NCBI GenBank assembly: GCA_003525045.1
Contig: DQGF01000594.1
Coordinates: 1-11,297 of the forward strand
Direction: 5' to 3'
Origin: Pseudomonas sp.
GTDB taxonomy: Bacteria; Pseudomonadota; Gammaproteobacteria; Pseudomonadales; Pseudomonadaceae
DNA: 11,297 bases
Of the stretch, positions 6,275 to 11,274 are shown piece after piece (position 1 is the first letter of the stretch; each line of letters begins with the position of its first letter). The notes under the pieces are model-generated. The model was given only the letters and a program-made list of their open reading frames with translations. It did not search any database and was not told the origin of the DNA. Both the position numbers and the translations under genes were made by a program.

Positions 6275-7951
6275 TCAGAATGTATGAGAGACGCTGAAGG
6301 ACACGAAATCCCGATCAGCATTGGTCTGTTTGAAGGTTTTGATACCGTTGATATTGATCGGCGCCGAGGGGCCGTAATACCCGGTGTAGGCCAGGGTGAA
6401 GGTGACCGATTTCAAATAGTCCGCCGTCAGACCGATGTTGTAGTCGCCGCCTTTGGCCTGGCTGAAACCGCCGACCGCCGATGAGCGTCCGTCAATGCCG
6501 TAGCTAAAACCCGTAGGCACAGAGAGGTCGACACCGTCGATGACCTGGAAATAGGTCGGGGAAAATGCGACACGAATCGCTGTGGCATCGCGTGTGCCAT
6601 TGGGGTCAAGGTTGTCGAGGTTTTTCTCTACGCTGAGGGTGCGGTTCCAGGCCAATTCACCGAGCAGGCTGGCGGTATCCCAGAACGCACTGGTGGGCAT
6701 GATGTAGATCATGTTGACCTGGGCGTGGGCGGTGCGGCCCACGGCATAGAGACGGTTGCTATCGTTATCGCCGTTGCCCGCCAGATCGACCATGGTCAGG
6801 CTGACCAACGGTGCGTTGTCGCGCACCGACGTTTCAAACCCGACGTTGACATCACCGAAGCCGCGGTTGGCGCTGAAGCCGTAGGCGCGGATGTCCTCAG
6901 GGAACACCAGCATGTACTCGCCGATCTGGTCCGCGCGGCTGCCTGCGCCAACCCCGGGACGCAGCTGAACCTGGAAGTTTTTGTCGTGGTAGTTGATGGC
7001 GTACAGACCGAAGTCGGTATCCAATGCCTCGGAGCGGTAGCGCAGCTGCACGCCCCACTGACCACTGTCGCGAGCTTCGACGTCTTTGCCGCGATAGAAG
7101 GAGGCCGCTGGCACACCGTTCGGCAGGCGTCCCACGACAATCCTTTCACCGCCTTCATCCAGCAGGTCGGCCGGGCTGAAATAGCTGCCTGCCCCAGGTA
7201 TACGGGTACGTTCCCACTCGAACTGGTAGTAACCGCCGACCGAGATCGTTGGCGTGATCTGCAGTTGCGTGGAGAACTGTTTGACCGGTAGCCCAAGCTC
7301 CTTGAATTGCGAGTTGGGTACGGTCAGCGCACGTACCGCATCGATCGGTTGCTGGCCGGCGGCAATACCGTTGCCGCCGTAGAACAGGCTTTCACCGTAG
7401 AGCAACGAGTGTTGGCCCAAACGCGACACGCCCCACATTTCATCGCCCACATCGTAGTTGGCGTAGACAAACGCATCGCGGAACTCTGCGTCGCGCCCGT
7501 GCAAGTCGCGCGTATCCTTGGTGAACTGGTCATGACGAACGCTGAAGGAGTTGGCGGTTTCCGGAGAGTTGTTGTCGTTGCCCTTGTTGTACACATCGTC
7601 GTACCAGGCCGCGCCGCTGACCCGCGCACCGACCTTCTGGTAGGAGATGTCAAATTCGGAGAACAGGTCCAGGCGGTTGGAAATCATGCCTTTGTCGAAA
7701 TTGCGATCGCCATCGTCCAGGTTCGAGTCCGCGACCAGCTTGTCGTGCTGGTCCTTGACGCGCCAGGCGTTGGAGTACTTGACGTTGGTATCGAAGCGGA
7801 CCTTCAGGTCGGAATTGCCGGTATCGAAATCCATCGCCTGCGCGCTGGACAATACTGAACAGCCAAGCAAAGCCGCTGCCAGGCGGGTCAGTCGTGGACG
7901 CTGGCCAGCCGAACGGACACAACCGGGTGCTCGGTTCTGATGTATAGACAT
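6275..7951 (-). CDS. DUF1302 family outer-membrane beta-barrel-like protein
   Basis: A 558-residue protein with a signal peptide (hydrophobic 22-37, cleavage after AQA at 39). The mature start MDFDTGNSDLKVRFDTNVKYSN begins with alternating beta-strand character. The rest is rich in aromatic and Gly residues, with repeated alternating strands, and ends in SFSVSHTF, whose terminal Phe fits the C-terminal beta-signal of outer-membrane barrels recognised by the BAM complex. DUF1302 proteins are predicted porin-like barrels, often found with DUF1329 near genes for hydrophobic or aromatic compound degradation; transport has not been shown for most. The ATG has GAGG 7 nt upstream. The stop is 3 nt before the DUF1329 gene, indicating a tightly coupled pair. 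A 107-nt spacer with a strong hairpin separates it from the monooxygenase gene. Likely role: passage of the hydrophobic substrate, or export of a product, across the outer membrane. Confidence 0.87.
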   Translation of the reverse strand: MSIHQNRAPGCVRSAGQRPRLTRLAAALLGCSVLSSAQAMDFDTGNSDLKVRFDTNVKYSNAWRVKDQHDKLVADSNLDDGDRNFDKGMISNRLDLFSEFDISYQKVGARVSGAAWYDDVYNKGNDNNSPETANSFSVRHDQFTKDTRDLHGRDAEFRDAFVYANYDVGDEMWGVSRLGQHSLLYGESLFYGGNGIAAGQQPIDAVRALTVPNSQFKELGLPVKQFSTQLQITPTISVGGYYQFEWERTRIPGAGSYFSPADLLDEGGERIVVGRLPNGVPAASFYRGKDVEARDSGQWGVQLRYRSEALDTDFGLYAINYHDKNFQVQLRPGVGAGSRADQIGEYMLVFPEDIRAYGFSANRGFGDVNVGFETSVRDNAPLVSLTMVDLAGNGDNDSNRLYAVGRTAHAQVNMIYIMPTSAFWDTASLLGELAWNRTLSVEKNLDNLDPNGTRDATAIRVAFSPTYFQVIDGVDLSVPTGFSYGIDGRSSAVGGFSQAKGGDYNIGLTADYLKSVTFTLAYTGYYGPSAPININGIKTFKQTNADRDFVSFSVSHTF

Positions 7952-7978
7952 TAAAAGACCTCTGCGACAGTAAGCCGA

Positions 7979-7989
7979 TTTTTGTTTTT
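7979..7989 (-). promoter_or_regulatory. Candidate Hfq/Crc (CA) motif in DUF1302 leader
   Basis: The mRNA reads AAAAACAAAAA about 28 nt before the DUF1302 start codon, giving overlapping AAnAAnAA matches in an untranslated spacer where coding constraint does not apply. It is slightly farther from the start than classical Crc sites, but within reach of the initiation region. Confidence 0.4.
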
Positions 7990-8025
7990 ATGAGTGACCG
8001 CCGAGGAAGCGGTAGTCGGGTCTCG

Positions 8026-8049
8026 TCGGGAGGAATGTCTTCCTCCCGA
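8026..8049. other. Perfect 10-bp inverted repeat between monooxygenase and DUF1302 genes
   Basis: TCGGGAGGAA (8026-8035) and TTCCTCCCGA (8040-8049) are exact inverse complements with a 4-nt loop. The stem starts 9 nt after the monooxygenase stop. On the minus transcript it is not followed by a U-run, so it does not look like a simple intrinsic terminator. A smaller 5-bp stem (7997-8001 with 8009-8013) follows. It lies at the border between the catabolic and envelope parts of the operon, so it could protect or separate the two mRNA segments. Confidence 0.6.
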
Positions 8050-8058
8050 TCCAGCGAT

Positions 8059-9279
8059 TCAGTCGTTGAGCGACACAGGCTCCAGGCCGAATATCATGGG
8101 TGGCAGTTGCTGCCCCAACAGATAGGCGCCGAGCATGCCCGCCGTGTCATCGGCGTTCTGGGTAATGTGGTTGGACGCGGCGATGACGTCGCGCAGGATT
8201 CGCTGGAGTGGATTGTTGAGGTAAATGCCGCGGGCTGACGTTGCCTTGAACAGCAGCATCACCGCCTCTTCGCAGTCGCGACCGACACGCGCGATGTCGA
8301 GCATGTAGTGCACGCGGTCAAAGGCCGGCACCAGTTCGCGCCGCTCGACGTATTCGCTGCTTTCGGCCAGCATTTGCAGCAGTCGCGCACGGGCTGAGCG
8401 CACCCGGACCACCGCATTACCCAGCCGATCCTTGACGTACGGACTCAGTGCCGCCCCTGCGCCGTCTGTGGTGTTGGTGCGCACACTCATCTGCCGAATG
8501 TACTCATCGATCCCGCCCTGGGCCATCCCCACGAGCAATGCCGAAACGGCACCAAAGAAGATCTGGTTGAACGGGTACAGGTAGTTCGTTGGACGGTCGC
8601 TGTAGGTGTACTGAATCAGGCTGTGGGCGCGGTGATGCGGCACGAACGCATGCTTGATCACCAGGCTCTTGCTGCCGGTACCGGCCAGGCCGAATGTGTG
8701 CCAATCGTCTTCAATGACCCATGCCGAGCTGGGCACCAGCATCGACATGCGATCAATGACATTGCCGCTGGCATCACGCCGCAGGCCACCAAGGAACGCC
8801 CATTTACCGTGATCGCAACCGCTGGAAGTTTTCCACGTGCCGCTGATGTTGAAGCCACCCTCGACCTCTTCGACCTTGCCGAATGGCGGGTAGGACGAGG
8901 CCGTGATCACCGCATTGTCTTCACCCCAGGCATCCAGGCACGCCTGCTCTGGCAACGAACCGTATTCCCACTGGTGGATACCCAGAATCATCATGTTCCA
9001 GGCGCTGCTGCAGCAGCCACGACCCAACTCCATCAGGACTTTGTAGAACACCGCAGGGTTCATCTCCCAGCCGCCATATTCTTTGGGCTGGAGGATTTTG
9101 AAGAAACCGGCGTTGACGAACGCCTCGATGGTTTGGCTGGACACCATGCGGTTCTTTTCTACTGACTCGGCTTTTTCCATCAGCATCGGAATCAACCCGC
9201 GCGCGCGCTCGAGCAATTGCGCTTCGGTTGGAATCGCCTGGGCATCCACAGGCTCGGTTGGCTTGACGAAGTCGTTCAT
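8059..9279 (-). CDS. Two-component flavin-dependent monooxygenase, oxygenase subunit (HsaA/HpaB-C2-like, acyl-CoA dehydrogenase fold)
   Basis: A 406-residue protein of the acyl-CoA-dehydrogenase-like flavin monooxygenases (HsaA, TesA2, the C2 component of p-hydroxyphenylacetate hydroxylase). These use reduced flavin from a partner reductase and O2 to hydroxylate a phenol ortho to its OH, giving a catechol. The layout fits: helical N-terminal domain (about 20-110), beta domain with GGFNISGTWKTSSGCDHGKW (141-160) and FGLAGTGSKSLVIKHAFVP (196-214), and a C-terminal helical bundle ending with LQRILRDVIAASNHITQN (358-375), whose RDxxAxxxH pattern is typical of the group. The catalytic glutamate of true acyl-CoA dehydrogenases is not recognisable. 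The ATG has only a weak AGAGA upstream. The flavin reductase is directly upstream (56 nt) and the dioxygenase before that, the same functional set as hsaABC/tesA1A2B. Substrate could be a steroid-derived phenol, an alkylphenol or another hydrophobic phenol. Confidence 0.87.
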   Translation of the reverse strand: MNDFVKPTEPVDAQAIPTEAQLLERARGLIPMLMEKAESVEKNRMVSSQTIEAFVNAGFFKILQPKEYGGWEMNPAVFYKVLMELGRGCCSSAWNMMILGIHQWEYGSLPEQACLDAWGEDNAVITASSYPPFGKVEEVEGGFNISGTWKTSSGCDHGKWAFLGGLRRDASGNVIDRMSMLVPSSAWVIEDDWHTFGLAGTGSKSLVIKHAFVPHHRAHSLIQYTYSDRPTNYLYPFNQIFFGAVSALLVGMAQGGIDEYIRQMSVRTNTTDGAGAALSPYVKDRLGNAVVRVRSARARLLQMLAESSEYVERRELVPAFDRVHYMLDIARVGRDCEEAVMLLFKATSARGIYLNNPLQRILRDVIAASNHITQNADDTAGMLGAYLLGQQLPPMIFGLEPVSLND

Positions 9280-9296
9280 AGGTCTGTGATCTCTGG

Positions 9297-9308
9297 TTTA
9301 TTGTTTTT
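9297..9308 (-). promoter_or_regulatory. Candidate Hfq/Crc (CA) motif in monooxygenase leader
   Basis: In the untranslated gap before the monooxygenase the mRNA reads AAAAACAATAAA, a run of AAN triplets with two AAnAAnAA matches, ending 17 nt before the start codon. Location and sequence agree well with Hfq/Crc sites on Pseudomonas catabolic mRNAs, and no coding constraint explains it. Confidence 0.5.
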
Positions 9309-9335
9309 GTCTGCACGTCGAAAGCCGTCAGGGCT

Positions 9336-9872
9336 TCACTTGAGCGCTGCGAACCTGCTGTTGAAATACACCAAGGGGCCGTCCTGCTCTTGCAGGCCTC
9401 GGACGCCGACAACTTCTCCGATAAACATGTCGTGGGTGCTGGCCGGTATGACTTGTTCCAACCGGCACTCGAAACTCACCAAAGCGTCTTCGAGCAGCGG
9501 CACGCCGGTGACCCCTGACTCCCAGCAACCTTCTGCAAAGCGTTCCTCGCCGCTGACCCCTTCGACCATCCCGGCAAAGCGTTTGGCAATGAACTCCTGG
9601 TCATGGGCCAGCACATTGATGCTGAAAGCGCCGGCGCGCTGAATCACTTCATGAGCACGAACATTGCGGTTCACGCAGATCAGCAGCCGCGGCGGGTCGG
9701 CGGTGATTGAACACACCGCCGTCGCCGTCAGCCCGGCTCTCTCGTTGTCACTGCCGCTGGCAATCACCACACAGGCACCGGCCAGATGGCGCATGCCTTT
9801 GCAGAAATCAGCGGTCGCTACCGTCGGCGGAATCACTGCTTGCGTACTGCTCGATTGAATGGCGTTTAACAT
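9336..9872 (-). CDS. Flavin reductase, small component of the two-component monooxygenase (HpaC/HsaB/TesA1-like)
   Basis: A 178-residue flavin-reductase-like (FMN-binding split barrel) protein that reduces FMN or FAD with NAD(P)H to feed the oxygenase encoded just downstream. Family motifs are GLTATAVCSITADPPRLLICVNRN (47-70), which shapes the flavin site, AFSINVLAHDQEFIAKRFAG (82-101), THDMFIGEV (146-154) at the nicotinamide side, and the closing PLVYFNSRFAAL (166-177). I chose the ATG at 9872-9870 because TGAGG lies 8 nt upstream. An in-frame GTG 13 codons earlier (9911) has no comparable ribosome binding site and adds residues absent from the family. It lies 81 nt after the dioxygenase gene and 56 nt before the monooxygenase gene. 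The pairing with its oxygenase is inferred from adjacency. Confidence 0.88.
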   Translation of the reverse strand: MLNAIQSSSTQAVIPPTVATADFCKGMRHLAGACVVIASGSDNERAGLTATAVCSITADPPRLLICVNRNVRAHEVIQRAGAFSINVLAHDQEFIAKRFAGMVEGVSGEERFAEGCWESGVTGVPLLEDALVSFECRLEQVIPASTHDMFIGEVVGVRGLQEQDGPLVYFNSRFAALK

Positions 9873-9922
9873 CTGGAAAACCTCACTGTGTCGCAGGCAC
9901 TGGTGGCCCACATGCGTGTTTG

Positions 9923-9942
9923 CTGCACGGCCAGGCCGGCAG
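9923..9942. other. Small intercistronic hairpin after dioxygenase gene
   Basis: CTGC and CGG (9923-9926, 9928-9930) pair with CCG and GCAG (9936-9938, 9939-9942), a 7-bp stem with one bulged base and a 5-nt loop. It starts 11 nt after the dioxygenase stop on the transcribed strand. No U-tract follows, so it is not a clear terminator; mRNA stability is possible. Confidence 0.4.
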
Positions 9943-9953
9943 TCCGCTGCGGA

Positions 9954-10844
9954 TCAGAGAACGATGTTGCGTTTGTGACCCCAGTCGCTCATTTTGTTGA
10001 ACGCCTTCACTTCCCAATGCTCATCGTCAATGACGACTCCGCCCCAACCCATTTCAAAGTTGAACCCCGAAGGGGTCTGGGCATAGAAAGAAAAGGTCCT
10101 GTCGTTCGGGTGATGACCGAGTTCGAGAATGATTGGAATGCCCGCCTTGATGCAGCGGTCGTAGGCCATGCCGACGTCGTCCATGTTCTGCACCTGGACC
10201 ATGAAGTGGTTGAGCACCTTGGGGCTAGGCGCCTGAGCGGTGGCGATGGAATGGTGGCGGCCCGTTGCGGTGTGGAAGAACGTGGCGTCCACCACGATGC
10301 CCGGCTGCACTTCCTCACGGATGTAATCACTGACTCGCAGCTTCAAGACATCCGTGTAAAAGCGCACGGTTTCCGGCCCGTTTTTGGCAAACGGCAAGAG
10401 GTGGCCGATGCCAAGATCGCCGGTAACGAAACTGCCCTTGAGCACTTTCGAACGAAACGTGTCGTTGAGGCCTGCTTCGCTGTGGCCGTAGAAAAATTCG
10501 TGAGTGAAACCGTTCGGGTCCTGGCAGCTGTATGCCTTCTCTACCATGCGTCGCTGCAACATCTCCCTGGACAGCACTTCGACCGGAACATCTTTTTCAC
10601 GCAGCTCGCCGACATAACTCTCAAGCTCCTGCTCGCTGCGAAACTGCCAGCCCGCTACCAGGATGTCGTCGATGGGATTTTTTTCCAGGAAGAATCGCTG
10701 GGCGTATTCATCCATGCGCAAGGTCAAGCCCTGCTCGTCGCGTTTGGCCACCTGCATGCCGATAATGTCAGTGGCCAGCCACTGCCATTTATCAAGGTCG
10801 CTTACACCGAATCCTGCGTAGGCCAACGAGTGAATTTCTGCCAC
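9954..10844 (-). CDS. Extradiol catechol dioxygenase, type I two-domain (BphC/HsaC/TesB-like)
   Basis: A 296-residue Fe(II) ring-cleavage dioxygenase made of two VOC domains (about 1-120 and 140-290), the usual size for BphC, HsaC and TesB. It cleaves a substituted catechol next to the diol using O2. The metal triad is visible as H148 (GIGHLL), H213 (LNHFMVQV) and E264 (FNFEMGW). Second-shell residues H198, H245, N247, D248 and Y254 line up with those of biphenyl-diol dioxygenase at a constant small offset. The start is GTG (10844-10842): GAGGTG lies 7 nt before it and the protein then begins MAEIHSLAYAGFGV, as relatives do. An ATG five codons earlier (10859) overlaps this ribosome binding site and lacks its own, and still longer readings run through the sigma-54 promoter. 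First gene of the operon. Exact substrate (3-alkylcatechol, steroid diol, biphenyl-like diol) cannot be fixed from sequence. Confidence 0.9.
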   Translation of the reverse strand: MAEIHSLAYAGFGVSDLDKWQWLATDIIGMQVAKRDEQGLTLRMDEYAQRFFLEKNPIDDILVAGWQFRSEQELESYVGELREKDVPVEVLSREMLQRRMVEKAYSCQDPNGFTHEFFYGHSEAGLNDTFRSKVLKGSFVTGDLGIGHLLPFAKNGPETVRFYTDVLKLRVSDYIREEVQPGIVVDATFFHTATGRHHSIATAQAPSPKVLNHFMVQVQNMDDVGMAYDRCIKAGIPIILELGHHPNDRTFSFYAQTPSGFNFEMGWGGVVIDDEHWEVKAFNKMSDWGHKRNIVL

Positions 10845-10860
10845 TTGCCTGCACCTCATC

Positions 10861-10874
10861 TTGTTTTTGTTGTT
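10861..10874 (-). promoter_or_regulatory. Candidate Hfq/Crc (CA) motif in leader of the first gene
   Basis: The mRNA leader reads AACAACAAAAACAA, a run of AAN triplets with two overlapping exact AAnAAnAA matches (10874-10867 and 10868-10861), ending 16 nt before the GTG and just upstream of the Shine-Dalgarno sequence. Hfq with Crc binds such sites to block translation of catabolic genes when preferred carbon sources are present. This is the strongest of the six in the window. Confidence 0.6.
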
Positions 10875-10900
10875 CTGCTCTTTCTGGTAACGCTTTGAAG

Positions 10901-10910
10901 AACAGCTGTT
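10901..10910. repeat. Perfect 10-bp palindrome at predicted transcription start
   Basis: AACAGCTGTT is self-complementary and falls at about +1 to +10 of the predicted sigma-54 transcript. It could be an operator or an early-transcript element, but a 10-bp palindrome is not rare by chance. Confidence 0.25.
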
Positions 10911-10921
10911 GGAGGGACAAG

Positions 10922-10938
10922 AGCAAGCGCTGTGCCAG
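10922..10938 (-). promoter_or_regulatory. Sigma-54 (RpoN) promoter, -24/-12 element
   Basis: On the minus strand the sequence is CTGGCACAGCGCTTGCT. It carries TGGCAC and TTGC with exactly 10 nt between the invariant GG (-24) and GC (-12), and departs from the consensus CTGGCACGNNNNTTGCW only at the weakly conserved G after TGGCAC. Transcription would start near 10911, giving a leader of about 67 nt before the dioxygenase GTG. Sigma-54 promoters need an enhancer-binding activator; XylR/DmpR-type regulators that sense aromatics are the common case for phenol and toluene operons. The regulator gene is not in the window. Confidence 0.85.
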
Positions 10939-10976
10939 CATTTGAAATTTAAAAAATTAAATAAATATTCTTTATT

Positions 10977-10989
10977 AATCATCGTGTTA
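10977..10989 (+). promoter_or_regulatory. Candidate IHF binding site
   Basis: AATCATCGTGTTA matches the IHF consensus WATCARNNNNTTR with one mismatch (T for R at position 6), and the AT-rich tract often found 5' of IHF sites lies at 10943-10976. The centre is about -72 from the predicted start, between promoter and putative enhancer, which is where IHF bends DNA in sigma-54 promoters such as Pu. Confidence 0.5.
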
Positions 10990-11026
10990 CGACCAACCGG
11001 TAGCGGATTTTTGGCCACGACCCGTG

Positions 11027-11094
11027 TTCGTACGAATGCAGGAGGATTTAAGAAAATTCGAAAACTCCGAATTTCATTCACGGATTTTCGCGAA
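11027..11094. promoter_or_regulatory. Cluster of TTCG/CGAA inverted repeats, candidate upstream activating sequences
   Basis: Three inverted repeats share TTCG...CGAA: TTCGTACGAA (11027-11036), AAATTCG-N7-CGAATTT (11054-11074, perfect 7-bp arms) and TTCGCGAA (11087-11094). Their centres are at about -120, -153 and -180 from the predicted start, the normal distance for sigma-54 enhancer sites. Which repeats the regulator uses is unknown, and the spacing between half-sites varies (2, 7 and 0 nt). Confidence 0.45.
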
Positions 11095-11176
11095 TGCCAG
11101 GCAGTGGGAAAAAAATGACTGGAATGCAGAGAATGGATAGCGCACCCAACGCCCCCTGTGCTTCAGTGCGCGCAGC

Positions 11177-11204
11177 GTAGGAGCGAGGGCTTGCCCGCGA
11201 AGGC
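11177..11204 (+). repeat. Pseudomonas REP element
   Basis: GTAGGAGCGAGGGCTTGCC followed by CGCGAAGGC is the familiar Pseudomonas REP: a GTAG tetranucleotide, then an imperfect palindrome around a TT loop (GGGC/GCCC core). REPs are extragenic and are thought to be spread by RAYT transposases acting on the GTAG-hairpin. Its presence supports this being non-coding DNA of a Pseudomonas genome. A single copy is seen. Confidence 0.8.
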
Positions 11205-11242
11205 GCCAGCTCAGTCACCACTGTGAGGCGCTCATGACATTT

Positions 11243-11259
11243 CTGGCACGCGCCTGGCA
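11243..11259 (+). promoter_or_regulatory. Possible plus-strand sigma-54 promoter
   Basis: CTGGCACGCGCCTGGCA matches the sigma-54 consensus except for TGGC in place of TTGC at -12, with the correct 10-nt GG-GC spacing. It would start a transcript near 11270 heading right, out of the window, away from the operon. The mismatch at a usually conserved T and the lack of a visible gene keep this tentative. Confidence 0.3.
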
Positions 11260-11274
11260 TTGGATACTTGCTTC

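Noticed and set aside
4970..6484. 504-codon open frame on the plus strand
   Set aside because: It is the antisense shadow of the DUF1329 gene, which has a signal peptide and family motifs. The plus-strand translation is His/Val/Arg-rich with no recognisable domain, typical of GC-rich antisense frames.
8026..8049. Intrinsic terminator ending the operon after the monooxygenase
   Set aside because: The stem is strong but no U-run follows on the minus strand, and the downstream genes have no visible promoter of their own in the spacer, so full termination is not supported.
9322..9336. Short AAGCC/GGCTT stem after the flavin reductase gene
   Set aside because: Only five pairs, overlapping the stop codon of the reductase; too weak to list as a feature.
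9873..9911. Upstream GTG start for the flavin reductase (13 extra residues)
   Set aside because: No Shine-Dalgarno before it, whereas the ATG at 9872 has TGAGG at 8 nt and gives the family-typical length.
8059..10844. Assigning hsaA/hsaB/hsaC or tesA2/tesA1/tesB gene symbols
   Set aside because: The folds and order match, but the same families act on other phenols and catechols, and no steroid-specific gene is in the window, so symbols would claim a substrate that the sequence does not show.
9888..10898. 336-codon open frame on the plus strand
   Set aside because: Antisense to the dioxygenase, whose metal triad and second-shell residues are all intact; the plus-strand product has no known features.
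10909..11118. 69-codon plus-strand open frame across the promoter region
   Set aside because: It covers the AT-rich block, the IHF-like site and the inverted repeats, has Lys-rich composition caused by that block, and lacks a recognisable domain. The sigma-54 element explains the region better.
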